NCBI RefSeq assembly: GCF_013618635.1
Contig: NZ_JABLSJ010000016.1
Location: forward strand, 17,741 to 81,740
From: Thalassobacillus sp. CUG 92003
Lineage (GTDB): Bacteria; Bacillota; Bacilli; Bacillales; Halobacillaceae
Length of the DNA: 64,000 nt
Direction: 5' to 3'
This document shows, one piece after another, positions 52,277-61,600 of this stretch. A program made the translations under genes and the position numbers. Numbering within the stretch: position 1 is the first letter of the stretch; every line of letters starts with the position of its first letter. Under the pieces are notes generated by a model that was not told the DNA's origin, did no database searches, and saw only the letters and a list, made by a program, of their open reading frames with translations.

Positions 52277-53554
52277 TTAAGTAATTCTAATCGTTGCGTT
52301 TTTATAATTGGCGGACAGTTGCACACCTTCTGGACCATTAAGACTGATCGGTACGTCATGTTCGCCTGCTTCAAGTCCTGAGGCATCAATCAAAACGCGA
52401 AGATCTTGGCGCGATATTTCTTCTATAACAGTCGTTTCGCCAGTAAGGGTCACATCTATTTGGTTCGAATCAGGTTCGAGAAAATCGACGGTCTGTTCCG
52501 CAGAAAGATTTGTCACTTCTATCGGAACGCCAGTTACAGTCTCGCTTGCACCAGCCACATTATCTTGCTCGCTAACAGCCGTTCCTCCTGTTTCTTCTGA
52601 CTCGTCCACTTCAACTTGCACTTCTATCGTTTCAGGGTCGACGCTTACCACACCGTCCGGTACAGGTACGTCTACTTCAACAGTCGCATCTTCCGTAATT
52701 TCACTAACGTCAACTGGAATATCGGGTAATGCGTTCAGTTGATCAAGTACATCACTCGGGCCATATACAGTGACATTTTCCACTTGAGGCGTCAAGGAAC
52801 TGACCGTCAAACCATCGGACGGTTGCCCTTGCGCTGTCACATTGAGCGGGAGTTCTTTGCTCGGGCGGGAAATCGGTACAGATAATTCTACACCGGATGG
52901 TTCGACAATGACATTCAGTTCATTTCCCTCCGAATCATATACTTTCACTGGCGCTTCAGTATTTTCAATCGATTCAGTGGACTGGCCGACATTCACCATC
53001 GCTTTTACGACCGCTACGCTATCAACCAGGCTCTGAGCACCGGTAATCGTTACTTCTGACGGCTCGATCTCTGGCTCACCAAGCTCATATTCTTCACCGA
53101 TCTGGTTTTCGTTAATGAGATCCGCATCAACGCTGAAGTTCTCACTGACTCTTTCTTCCACTGTCACATCTACTGTCTCAGGCTCAATATTGACAGATAA
53201 CCGATTGGATATACCACTGTGCTGGACGTTGACCGTATGGGTTCCGGGGCCATAATCAGTCAGATCAACAAAAACATTGAAGTTTTTCGTACGAGCAAGC
53301 GGCGTTATGACGCTATTTGGTCCTTCGACGGTCACACTGACATTTTGCGGCACACCCGTAACGGTATAATCGTCCTCATTAAAACGAACTTCCAGCGGAA
53401 TATTGTTCAGAACCTTTGTTTCTTCAGATGCGTCATCAATCAAAAGGGCATCTGTTTCCATATTGTTATCCAAGTTTACCGAGATCCATAGTAACACGGC
53501 CAGGACAAATGAAACCAGTCGCAGTACCCACGGGCTGTTAAACCATCTATCCAT
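52277..53554 (-). CDS. cdaR: CdaR (YbbR-domain regulator of CdaA)
   Basis: A 425-residue extracytoplasmic protein with one N-terminal transmembrane helix (WVLRLVSFVLAVLLWISVNL) and four YbbR domains, visible as repeats of the VTVEGPNSV, VTITGAQSLVDSV, VTVYGPSDVLDQL and IDVTLTGET type. It modulates the diadenylate cyclase CdaA. It overlaps cdaA by 8 bases and precedes glmM by 36. An acidic surface with many Asp/Glu and few Lys suits a salt-adapted envelope protein, an inference on lifestyle. Confidence 0.92.
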   Translation of the reverse strand: MDRWFNSPWVLRLVSFVLAVLLWISVNLDNNMETDALLIDDASEETKVLNNIPLEVRFNEDDYTVTGVPQNVSVTVEGPNSVITPLARTKNFNVFVDLTDYGPGTHTVNVQHSGISNRLSVNIEPETVDVTVEERVSENFSVDADLINENQIGEEYELGEPEIEPSEVTITGAQSLVDSVAVVKAMVNVGQSTESIENTEAPVKVYDSEGNELNVIVEPSGVELSVPISRPSKELPLNVTAQGQPSDGLTVSSLTPQVENVTVYGPSDVLDQLNALPDIPVDVSEITEDATVEVDVPVPDGVVSVDPETIEVQVEVDESEETGGTAVSEQDNVAGASETVTGVPIEVTNLSAEQTVDFLEPDSNQIDVTLTGETTVIEEISRQDLRVLIDASGLEAGEHDVPISLNGPEGVQLSANYKNATIRIT

Positions 53555-54368
53555 TTTTCTTCCCCCTCCAGTTCCAAGCGTTCTGTGCAGGGTCTTTTAT
53601 TGAATTGTCCAATTCACTGCGCAAAATATGCTCAAGTTGTTCCTGGGTGAGCTCACGATGTAATTCACCGTTTTTCGTACATGATATGTTTCCCGTCTCT
53701 TCAGAAACTATAATGGTCAGCGCATCGGTCACTTCACTGATACCAAGCGCTGCCCGGTGACGGGTACCGAGTTCTTTGGAGATGAACGGACTTTCAGAAA
53801 GCGGAAGATAACAAGCAGCTGCCGCAATACTATCTCCTTTAATAATGACGGCTCCATCGTGCAAAGGCGTGTTCGGAATAAAGATATTGGTGAGCAGTTC
53901 ACTCGTTAAGTTACCCCCGATTGAAATACCTGTTTCCGCATAGTCTCCCATGCCCGTTTCTCTTTCAATGGTAATCAGGGCTCCGATTCGCCGTTTCGCC
54001 ATATAGTTGCATGATTTCGTAATCGCTTGAATTTTTCGTTCCATTGTCTCATCTTCTGATGCAGCATTCCGACTAAAGAAACTGCCACGTCCCAGCTGTT
54101 CAAGTGCCCGTCGCAATTCAGGCTGAAATAAAATAATGATAGCGAGAAAACCCCAAGTAATCGCCTGCGACATCAGCCACCTGAGTGTGGTCAGTCCAAA
54201 TAAATTACTCAATAACCAGATGGCGAGGATGACAAAAATCCCTTTTAAAAGCTGGACAGCCTTCGTCCCTCGTATCAGCATGATTAATTTATATACAACA
54301 AACCAGACAAGGGCAATATCAATTGCTATTAACAAATAATCTAGAACATCAAGTCCCCCATCAAGCAT
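53547..54368 (-). CDS. cdaA: Diadenylate cyclase CdaA
   Basis: A 273-residue membrane-bound cyclase that makes c-di-AMP from two ATP. Three N-terminal helices (LLIAIDIALVWFVVYKLIML, GIFVILAIWLLSNLFGL, AITWGFLAIIILFQPEL) are followed by the DAC domain with TPLHDGAVIIKGD (DGA) and GTRHRAALGISE (RHR), the catalytic motifs. c-di-AMP controls potassium and osmolyte uptake and wall homeostasis. Head of the cdaA-cdaR-glmM unit. Confidence 0.96.
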   Translation of the reverse strand: MLDGGLDVLDYLLIAIDIALVWFVVYKLIMLIRGTKAVQLLKGIFVILAIWLLSNLFGLTTLRWLMSQAITWGFLAIIILFQPELRRALEQLGRGSFFSRNAASEDETMERKIQAITKSCNYMAKRRIGALITIERETGMGDYAETGISIGGNLTSELLTNIFIPNTPLHDGAVIIKGDSIAAAACYLPLSESPFISKELGTRHRAALGISEVTDALTIIVSEETGNISCTKNGELHRELTQEQLEHILRSELDNSIKDPAQNAWNWRGKKNG

Positions 54369-54427
54369 GTCTACACGTCCTTTTTATCTATAAATTGGTA
54401 ACTTATCCTTAAGCCATAGCATTTTCC

Positions 54428-54433
54428 ATTATA
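54428..54433 (-). promoter_or_regulatory. Extended -10 promoter of cdaA
   Basis: On the minus strand ATGG-TATAAT-GG gives a TGn-extended -10 at 54428-54433. A clear -35 is not visible. Confidence 0.5.
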
Positions 54434-54480
54434 CCATAAACCCTTCGTTTTAAGTATCAGCAATTCGGACAATTTAAAAA

Positions 54481-54506
54481 GGCTGTCTGTAAATTAACAG
54501 ACAGCC
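54481..54506 (-). terminator. Terminator after rsiW
   Basis: GGCTGTCTGT and ACAGACAGCC form a perfect 10-bp stem with A5 on the left side (U tract on the minus RNA). Confidence 0.85.
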
Positions 54507-54511
54507 CTGGA

Positions 54512-55159
54512 TCATTCGTCATCCCCAAAGGAAAACACACCCTGGAACAAATTTTTCGTGTGATACCACATCCACTCGAAAATTTGATTCACTTCATTCA
54601 CTTCACCACTGACATACGCTTGATATTTTTCTCCCTCTAATGGGTTCGGATCATCCTCGTGTACCATGTCGCCGTTAATCAGTGTTATATCTCCATCAAT
54701 TTTCCCTTCAATTTTCAAGTCGCCATTTCTTACAACCAAGTCGCCGTTAACAGTGACACCCTCTGGTACGATCACGGTATTATCCTGAATCACCAAATTC
54801 TCCTGTTTTGATACGGTCACCTGCTGGTCCTGGTTCCAGGCCGAAAAGATGCCGCTGAACATCAAGATGAAAAATACCGCAGCCGACGTGAGAAAAGGGT
54901 GCTGATGAAACCATCGCTTATAATTCTTCCGTTTCTTTTCTTTTGGAAGATTATCCATGACATTGCTCGTAAAATTCGCTGGTGCTTGCACAGGTCCCGC
55001 ATTTTGCACTAACGTGATGGAACGCTTTAATTCATGAAAATGATGTTGACATGCCGGACAATTTTGTAGATGGTCACGTAGTTTTCTCTCTTCTTCTTTC
55101 TTTAGTTCACCATCCAAGTACTTGTGCATTAAAGTGACAGCTTCATTATTACACGTCAT
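54512..55159 (-). CDS. rsiW: Anti-sigma-W factor RsiW
   Basis: A 215-residue membrane anti-sigma factor. The N-terminal zinc anti-sigma (ZAS) domain has LRDHLQNCPACQHHFHEL (H-x3-C-x2-C). One transmembrane helix: FLTSAAVFFILMFSGIFSAW. The extracellular part contains a polymer-like beta repeat (VPEGVTVNGDLVVRNGDLKI, KIDGDITLINGDM), as in RsiW. It holds SigW until regulated proteolysis by PrsW and RasP under envelope stress. It follows sigW by 15 bases. Confidence 0.93.
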   Translation of the reverse strand: MTCNNEAVTLMHKYLDGELKKEEERKLRDHLQNCPACQHHFHELKRSITLVQNAGPVQAPANFTSNVMDNLPKEKKRKNYKRWFHQHPFLTSAAVFFILMFSGIFSAWNQDQQVTVSKQENLVIQDNTVIVPEGVTVNGDLVVRNGDLKIEGKIDGDITLINGDMVHEDDPNPLEGEKYQAYVSGEVNEVNQIFEWMWYHTKNLFQGVFSFGDDE

Positions 55160-55174
55160 TCCCTCTCAACTCCT

Positions 55175-55738
55175 TTACACATGACGAAGCCTTTTGCGTA
55201 AAGCTTCCCTGCCCCTATGAACACGGGTTTTGACCGTTCCGACCGGGATGTCCAACACTTCAGAAATTTCCTGAAGTGATAATTCGTCCAAATAACGGAG
55301 AACGATCACACCTCGGTATTTCGGAGGCAAGGCCAGTATCTCTTTATGAATATAGCTTTGCAGCTCTAAGCTTTCCACCTCTTCTTCAGGTAACGCTTGA
55401 TCAGCTGCCAATTGCGAATACATATCCAATCCTTCGGTCCCTTTTACCTCGGCATCAAGATAGTAGTCTGGTTTTCGCTTGCGGATGCGGTCGATCGTCA
55501 AATTAGTGGCGATCCGGTACAACCACGTTGAAAACTTTCTGCGCTCATCAAACGTATGAATGTTTGTGTAGGCGCGGATAAAGGCTTCTTGCGCAAGATC
55601 CTCAGCCTCATAGGCGTTGCCAATCATGCGGAAGCAGATGTGGTAAACTTTATTTTGGTAAAAGGAAACAACGTCCTCAAATGCGGAACGGTCTCCTTTT
55701 TTAACCTGTTTGATTTTCTGCTTGATCATGTTTTCCAT
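55175..55738 (-). CDS. sigW: RNA polymerase ECF sigma factor SigW
   Basis: A 187-residue ECF sigma factor. Region 2: YHICFRMIGNAYEAEDLAQE and DERRKFSTWLYRIATNLTID; region 4: LPPKYRGVIVLRYLDELSLQ and LDIPVGTVKTRVHRGREALR. It activates genes against antimicrobial peptides and envelope stress, including its own operon. ATG at 55736-55738 follows GGAGGTATAGCTA. A sigma-W type promoter lies upstream at 55776-55802. Confidence 0.95.
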   Translation of the reverse strand: MENMIKQKIKQVKKGDRSAFEDVVSFYQNKVYHICFRMIGNAYEAEDLAQEAFIRAYTNIHTFDERRKFSTWLYRIATNLTIDRIRKRKPDYYLDAEVKGTEGLDMYSQLAADQALPEEEVESLELQSYIHKEILALPPKYRGVIVLRYLDELSLQEISEVLDIPVGTVKTRVHRGREALRKRLRHV

Positions 55739-55775
55739 TAGCTATACCTCCGCTACACTTGCGGTCATTACCTGT

Positions 55776-55802
55776 TACGTATGACCCCGCTGTGAGGTTT
55801 CA
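55776..55802 (-). promoter_or_regulatory. Autoregulatory sigma-W promoter
   Basis: On the minus strand TGAAAC (55797-55802) is followed after 17 bases by CGTA (55776-55779). Known sigma-W promoters carry TGAAAC-N16-CGTA, so the spacer here is one base longer. Confidence 0.72.
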
Positions 55803-55892
55803 AAAAAATTATTTTTTAATATTGTTTAGCCAGGGGGAAGCAGGGGTAGTTACAAGTTGTAACACCTATTTTACCTTTGAGGGAGTGACAGA

Positions 55893-56072
55893 ATGGATAC
55901 GGATTGCTTGAAGGAAGAAATTGAATCGTGCCGAAAGAAGATGTCTCAACTGGCCAGGACACATGAACTGAGTTCCCGTGTGGTGGTGGATGTCAGCGCC
56001 CAATTAGATAGACTCTTAAACCAATATCAATCATTAAAAGAAAAGGAACAGCACCTCACCCCTATGGGATAA
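55893..56072 (+). CDS. Spo0E-family aspartyl-phosphate phosphatase, 59 residues
   Basis: A short gene of 59 codons. It reads MDTDCLKEEIESCRKKMSQL, then a loop, then VSAQLDRLLNQYQSLKEKEQ. The family signature is a first helix with E-x-x-R-x-x-M and a second helix with the motif S-x-x-L-D-x-L-x-N-x-Y, both present. Spo0E-like phosphatases remove phosphate from Spo0A~P and delay sporulation; some have other response regulators as targets. GAGGGAGTG lies before the ATG. It lies between the divergent sigW operon and the convergent arginase. Confidence 0.85.
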   Translation: MDTDCLKEEIESCRKKMSQLARTHELSSRVVVDVSAQLDRLLNQYQSLKEKEQHLTPMG

Positions 56073-56088
56073 GCTGCTGTTATATAGG

Positions 56089-56991
56089 CTACTTCAACTT
56101 CTCTCCTAATAATGAACCCATTAGCCCAACAGCCATTGAAGCTGTCTTATTCTTTTCATCAAGGATCGGGTTAACCTCAACAAACTCCGCCGACGTAATC
56201 ATGTCAGATTCATGCAGCATCTCCATAGCTAAATGACTTTCCCTGTAGCTCAACCCGCCCATGACCGGCGTTCCGACGCCAGGCGCTTCATTCGGGTCAA
56301 GACCATCTAAGTCTAAACTTAAGTGTACACCATCTGTACGTTCTTTTAAATAATCAATTGTTTCTTGCATGACCTGGGACATGCCCAGCCGGTCAATCTC
56401 ATGCATGGAATATACGGTAATGCCACGTTCTTTAATAAGCTTGCGTTCACCTTCATCAAGAGAACGAGCCCCCACGATGACTATGTTTTCCGGTTTGATT
56501 TTCGGCTGATACCCTAAGATGCTCGTAAGCTTTTCGTGACCAAGGCCTAAGCTCACCGCTAACGGCATGCCGTGGATATTGCCCGAGGGAGACGTATCAC
56601 CGGAGTTTAAATCGCCGTGAGCGTCATACCAAATAACTCCAAGATTATCGTAGTGCCGGGATACACCGGCCAGTGTTCCGATTGCGATGCTGTGGTCCCC
56701 GCCTAATACGAGGGGGAATCGATTACCCTCCACAATCTCATTTACATATTCAGCCAGACGCACATTGCCTTCGGTCACTTCTTTTAAATTACGTAAATTG
56801 TCTTCAATTTCCGCGCCCTCACGACTATGCTGCGCGATATCAATATCACCTAAATCTTTAATATCATACTCAAGTTGCTCTAACCTTTCAAGAACACCAG
56901 CATAACGAATCGCGCTGGGACCCATGTCCACTCCGCGGCGATTCTGACCTAAATCCATGGGTACGCCTAATAGTGATAGTTGTTTGTTCAT
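56089..56991 (-). CDS. rocF: Arginase
   Basis: A 300-residue manganese arginase, hydrolysing arginine to ornithine and urea. Metal ligands: LGGDHSIAIGT, WYDAHGDLNSGDTSPSGN and LSLDLDGLDPNEAPG. The N-terminus LSLLGVPMDLGQNRRGVDMG is typical of Bacillus RocF. ATG at 56989-56991 has AAAGGAGGCAACGGAC in front. Other roc genes are not adjacent, and a sigma-A-like promoter, not a sigma-54 one, is seen upstream at 57022-57051. Confidence 0.96.
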   Translation of the reverse strand: MNKQLSLLGVPMDLGQNRRGVDMGPSAIRYAGVLERLEQLEYDIKDLGDIDIAQHSREGAEIEDNLRNLKEVTEGNVRLAEYVNEIVEGNRFPLVLGGDHSIAIGTLAGVSRHYDNLGVIWYDAHGDLNSGDTSPSGNIHGMPLAVSLGLGHEKLTSILGYQPKIKPENIVIVGARSLDEGERKLIKERGITVYSMHEIDRLGMSQVMQETIDYLKERTDGVHLSLDLDGLDPNEAPGVGTPVMGGLSYRESHLAMEMLHESDMITSAEFVEVNPILDEKNKTASMAVGLMGSLLGEKLK

Positions 56992-57021
56992 GTCCGTTGC
57001 CTCCTTTTTTGCATTACGTTT

Positions 57022-57051
57022 ATTGTAGCCGTTTTCAAAGCAATGACTCAA
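57022..57051 (-). promoter_or_regulatory. Sigma-A promoter of rocF
   Basis: On the minus strand TTGAGT (57046-57051) and TACAAT (57022-57027) are separated by 18 bases. Confidence 0.6.
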
Positions 57052-57142
57052 CCGGACATGATACTGCATATATATACGGGATTTATGATGGAAAAGACTG
57101 GACGCAAGGGGGCGTAAGTATGGTTATACGAACAAAGGTTCA

Positions 57143-57244
57143 AGCGCCCCGGGAGCTCCGACACGCATAAGCAAAACACCAGGAGGAAGGTGGTCTTTCC
57201 TTCCGCAGGGTGTGGGGCGCTTATGCGTGTCGGAGCTGGGCGCT
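57143..57244. repeat. Long nested palindromic element
   Basis: AGCTCCGACACGCATAAGC (57154-57172) is exactly complementary to 57219-57237, and outer AGCGCCC arms extend it. Inside, ACACC pairs with GGTGT and GGAAGG with CCTTCC, so the whole 100 bases can fold into one long stem. It has no T tract, so it is not a simple terminator. Confidence 0.8.
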
Positions 57245-57309
57245 GGAGCCGAACGTGGCTTATGAGGTATGTATGCAGGCCCCGAATTTTATGGTTTCCT
57301 AAGCAAAGA

Positions 57310-57341
57310 AAAAAGCTGACATAAGGGCATGTCAGCTTTTA
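57310..57341 (-). terminator. Terminator of the tRNA operon
   Basis: AAAAGCTGACAT (57311-57322) and ATGTCAGCTTTT (57329-57340) form a 12-bp stem with A/T flanks. Confidence 0.85.
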
Positions 57342-57427
57342 ACTATGATTGGTTGATTGTAAAGTGTAATGACTGGTGTAATGTGTTTTCCGATTCGGAG
57401 GACCCAAAACGGAAAGCTAGTATGGAA

Positions 57428-57503
57428 TGGTGGAGCCTAGCGGGATCGAACCGCTGACCTCCTGCGTGCAAAGCAGGCGCTCTCCCATCTGAGCTAAGGC
57501 CCC
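57428..57503 (-). tRNA. tRNA-Ala (TGC)
   Basis: Minus-strand cloverleaf beginning GGGGCCTTAGCTCAG, anticodon loop with TGC, T-arm GGTTCGATCC and encoded CCA (57428-57430). Confidence 0.95.
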
Positions 57504-57506
57504 ACA

Positions 57507-57581
57507 TGGAGCGGGAGACGGGATTCGAACCCGCGACCCCCACCTTGGCAAGGTGGTGTTCTACCACTGAACTACTCCCGC
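57507..57581 (-). tRNA. tRNA-Gly (GCC)
   Basis: Minus-strand cloverleaf GCGGGAGTAGTTCAGTGG..., anticodon GCC, T-arm GGTTCGAATCC, CCA encoded. Confidence 0.95.
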
Positions 57582-57589
57582 AGCTTATA

Positions 57590-57665
57590 TGGTGAGCCAT
57601 GGAGGATTCGAACCTCCGACCCTCTGATTAAAAGTCAGATGCTCTACCAACTGAGCTAATGGCTC
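57590..57665 (-). tRNA. tRNA-Lys (TTT)
   Basis: Minus-strand cloverleaf GAGCCATTAGCTCAGTTGG..., anticodon TTT in CTTTTAA, CCA encoded. Confidence 0.95.
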
Positions 57666-57745
57666 TTCAAGGAGATAAGCCCAAAAAGAAAAGCCCTTTT
57701 TACATATGTGGAAAAAGGCTTCATGCTTACATAAGTATTTAAAAA

Positions 57746-57820
57746 TGGCTGGGCCAGCTGGATTCGAACCAGCGCATCACGGTACCAAAAACCGATGCCT
57801 TACCGCTTGGCTATGGCCCA
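57746..57820 (-). tRNA. tRNA-Gln (TTG)
   Basis: Minus-strand cloverleaf TGGGCCATAGCCAAGCGG..., anticodon TTG, T-arm GGTTCGAATCC, CCA encoded. Confidence 0.95.
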
Positions 57821-57887
57821 ATAATATGTCCACTATGTACTATTTACATTTTTAAGAATAATATACCTGAATTTAAAAAAATAAAAA

Positions 57888-57972
57888 TGGTGGAGGGAGC
57901 AGGACTCGAACCTGCGAACCCGAAGGAGCGGATTTACAGTCCGCCGCGTTTGGCCAACTTCGCTATCCCTCC
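57888..57972 (-). tRNA. tRNA-Tyr (GTA)
   Basis: An 85-base class II tRNA with long variable arm; GGAGGGATAGCGAAG start, anticodon GTA in CTGTAAA, CCA encoded. Confidence 0.95.
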
Positions 57973-58008
57973 ATATTGCATATGTTGATGAATAGGCCAA
58001 TAAAATAA

Positions 58009-58084
58009 TGGTGCCGGCCAGAGGAATTGAACCCCCAACCTACTGATTACAAGTCAGTTGCTCTGCCAATTGAGCTAGACCGGC
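58009..58084 (-). tRNA. tRNA-Thr (TGT)
   Basis: Minus-strand cloverleaf GCCGGTCTAGCTCAATTGG..., anticodon TGT, CCA encoded. Confidence 0.95.
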
Positions 58085-58111
58085 ATATATGGGCATCTTA
58101 TAGAATTTGCA

Positions 58112-58187
58112 TGGTGGAGGATGCAGGGATCGAACCTGCGACCCCTTGCTTGTAAGGCAAGTGCTCTCCCGGCTGAGCTAATCCTCC
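58112..58187 (-). tRNA. tRNA-Val (TAC)
   Basis: Minus-strand cloverleaf GGAGGATTAGCTCAGCC..., anticodon TAC in CTTACAA, CCA encoded. Confidence 0.95.
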
Positions 58188-58195
58188 GTTATAAA

Positions 58196-58270
58196 TGGTG
58201 ACCCGTACGGGATTCGAACCCGTGTTACTGCCGTGAAAGGGCAGTGTCTTAACCACTTGACCAACGGGCC
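58196..58270 (-). tRNA. tRNA-Glu (TTC)
   Basis: Minus-strand cloverleaf GGCCCGTTGGTCAAGTGG..., anticodon TTC in CTTTCAC, CCA encoded. First gene of the eight-tRNA cluster. Confidence 0.95.
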
Positions 58271-58410
58271 TATTAAGCAGTTCAGCTGCTGATTTGCTTG
58301 TCCACTCTCGAAAACTGACGAATATAATTATATACAGATGACCCCTTTTTTGTAAAGGGGTCTTTTGAATTTTTTTTGCTTTTTTATGAGGGGGTGTGGA
58401 GGAGGAGGGG

Positions 58411-58525
58411 GATCTTGGGCAGTGGATCTGCTCGCTTGGGCGGTTCGCGCTTCTATTTGGGCGATTAATGCTAAACTTGGGCGGTTATCACCTCTTCTTG
58501 GGCGGTTCTGCTTCCACTTGTGCGA
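58411..58525. repeat. 21-bp repeat array (TTGGGCG orientation)
   Basis: TTGGG at 58415, 58436, 58457, 58477 and 58498 and a TTGTG at 58518 keep steps of 20-21. Same family as 30635 and, reversed, 17695 and 48343. Confidence 0.85.
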
Positions 58526-58579
58526 TCAAAGCTCTCGTTAGGCCGCATTTCCTAACACGAGGGGGAAGCACTACAATAA

Positions 58580-58616
58580 AAAACCTCTGAAGCGGAGGTC
58601 GACCGCTTCAGAGGAT
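58580..58616 (-). terminator. Terminator after the S8 protease gene
   Basis: CCTCTGAAGCGG (58584-58595) and CCGCTTCAGAGG (58603-58614) form a 12-bp perfect stem, with A6 on the left. Confidence 0.88.
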
Positions 58617-58638
58617 CTATATAAGAGGGGGAAGTCAA

Positions 58639-61600
58639 TTATTCTTCTACGTTAATGAAAAGTTTACCTTCGGCTGCTGCTTCTGTAAGGTTGCCGTAAT
58701 CATCTTCAGCTTTTACGAAAATCTCCGCACCTTCGGCAACAAGGTTGGAGGTAGCTGTCCAGTAGCCTTCATAGTGCCCTTCTTCTGTTTCCATCATTGG
58801 AAGCTCTGTCGCTTGTGTTGTTGCGTTCGTAAGCGGCATCTTGATATAGAAGGTAGCATCCAGCCCTGGTGCAGAATCAAATTCAATTTTCACAGATTCA
58901 CCAGCTTGAAGATATTTGTCATCTTCAGGCAAGACATTCGTGATTTCTGGTGCTTCAAAGTTGACGTCGACTGTGACCGTTTCAACGGTACGGTTGTCCG
59001 CTTTGTCAATGGCTCTAACTTTTATCTCGTTTTCACCTTGGTTGAGGAGAATCCGTTTAGAGTAAGAACCATCTTCATCCACGTCAGTCCGCTGACCGTT
59101 GACGATGAGGCGGTCAAGATTTTCTTCATCGACTTGTCCTGTCACGTTGACGACCTCTTTATTGATTTTCTCGCCATCTTCTGGAGATGTGATCGAGAGT
59201 TCTGGGTCTTCCTGATCTAGTGTGACTACGACTGGAGCAGAAGGATCGGTCGAGCCGTTATCAGCTGAGGATACGGCTACCAATTCGTTCTCTCCGTCAT
59301 GCAATGCAACGTCGAGAGCAAATTGGCCATCTTCTCCTACTTCCGTGCTGGCAGCTTCTTCACCGTCGTTAAGCACGGTAAGCGTAGTCATTGGGGCTGC
59401 TGAGCCTTCGACGGTTACCGTTCCTTCATTCGTGAAGGACCCGTCTTCCGGCGACTCAATGACAGGTGCTTCGGCTGCGTAATCCACCATGGCACGGATC
59501 ATGTAGTTGCCTTCCGCTTCAGGTGTTTTACTCCAGCTGCCATCTACATATTGCCAGCTGCGATCGACGTACTCGCCGTCTTCATCCGTACCCAGTCCTG
59601 GTGCATTCGGGTTCGGATCGGTTTGAATATAGACCATATAGAAATCGCCGGTTGCAACGATGCCTTTATCAGAAAGGTCCACTTGGGTCCATTCTCCATT
59701 TCGCAAGGCTTCGGCATCATATGGTCCACCGAGTTTGTTTCCAGGAGCTCCATCAGGGCCGTTGGCATCGTATACTTCAACTTGGAAGTCATTGCCTCCT
59801 GGTACTGGCCAATCTTCACCCCAGAAGCGGAATAGACCACCCGTTACCATGGCGCTCTCTTTTCCTTCTTCTAAGGACATTTTTACAGCCCAGCCGTTGC
59901 CAGCATCGTAAAATGCTCGTGCGTTTTCGGCTGATCCGTCATCATAACCAATTTCTCCAGGGTACCCAATGAATGGATCTAATTGAACATCAACAGTAAC
60001 CGTAGAATCCGCTTCAATTGTCACGGGTACTTCTGTTGAATGATAGTTCGGCGCCATCACTTTTAGCGTATACTCGCCTTCATAAGCTTCAATTGCGTAT
60101 GTGCCATCTTCACCCGTTTCAACAGGTTCAATCGCCGCATCCTCTAGAAGCATAAGGGTCGCACCTTCTATCGGCTCACCTGTTTGATCATTCGTTACCG
60201 TTCCAGTTATTTCACCTTGAGGAATCGGATCGAGTGTGAAATTAGTTTCGACTGTGCCGTCTTCTGGAAGCTGAACATCTTTTTGGCTAGGTTGATAACC
60301 ATAAGCATCAGCTTGCAGCGTCAAGTCACCAGCTGCATGCAAGAGATTGAAACTTCCATCAGAAGGATCTGTGTTGACAGTGCTGTCGGATTCAAGCACT
60401 GTAACGGATGCATCCAGAGGCAGTAGGTTAGGCTGGCTGCCTTTCTCGACTTGACCATTGCTTAGTCCAGGTGCTTTGATATTTTTAACTGCTCCCGGCA
60501 AAAGTTTGTTCGGATTGACAGGTTTCTTTCTGCTGTCGCTGTTATTGATTTTTCCTAAGCTGTTCGTCTTCATTGCTTTTTTGGCTTGCCCTCTATTTTT
60601 AAAGTGAATGCCAATAGATGAGCTTTGTGATTGATCTGTCAACGTGACATCATCAATATACATGCCTTCATTTGTGACAATGAAGTCTGAATCAACGTGG
60701 AAGCCGACGAAGATATCTTCACCAGCGTAATCAGATAAATTGACTTCTTTTTCCTGCCAACCATCAGTTTCGCCGTTATATTCTTCGAGCTGCTCCCAAT
60801 TTTCCATATCTGTTGAAACCACAACATGACCGTAGTCATAGTTGGACTCTAGATTGTGCCACGCATTGAATTGCAAGAAGGTATTTCCTTCAGGTACTTC
60901 AACCGGAGGCATTACTAACGTCATGTCAGCATCGTTACCGTGATCGCCTTCCAAGTTGGTTCCATAGACTTTTTCACCAGAGGCTGCTTCTTCAGGGCCC
61001 GCTTCGGGAACGCCCCACTCCCAGGAGTTCGCGCTTCCAAATGAGAACCATCCTGTCGGCGTCGTTTCAAAGTCTTGTTCATAACCAACTGAAATCGCAT
61101 CTTTAACGGTTACTTCGTAGACGTCAGACTCGACTTCGTTATCACCAAAGTCTGTAATCGTCCACTTGTATTCAAGCAGATCGCCGCTCACTGCATCGGC
61201 TGGAATCGTTGCTTGATACGTTCCTTCTGCAAAATCGCCATCGACTAATTCAGCCGAAACTGTTTCCCAGCTGCCGTTATCTAAACGGAATTGCAAGTCA
61301 ACAGAATCGATGCTTACATTGTCAGTGACATCAACTAACAGTGGCAGATCTAACCCCTCAAACGTTTCTTCAGGGCTTTCATGTTCAAAAGTCGGAGCTT
61401 CTTCGTCCTCTCCTTCTTTGTACACATGACCAGAGATTTCACCTAGTCCACTCACCACTGCAGAAACGGCTGTATACGCATTAACAATACCATGGCCAAA
61501 CCCTTCGTTCGGATCTTCAGGGTATTGATCATCCGTAGCGGTGTCAGCTGTCTCTAGCATAACTTCTTCCAAGTCATCGACAGACAAGCCGCTGTCCGCT

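Noticed and set aside
57343..57600. ORF across tRNA-Ala and tRNA-Gly
   Set aside because: The region is tRNA genes; the translated sequence is the well-known false protein type from tRNA clusters.
59466..59972. 168-codon plus-strand ORF inside the protease gene
   Set aside because: Antisense shadow of a well-supported secreted protease; composition rich in Arg, His and Ser is typical of such shadows.
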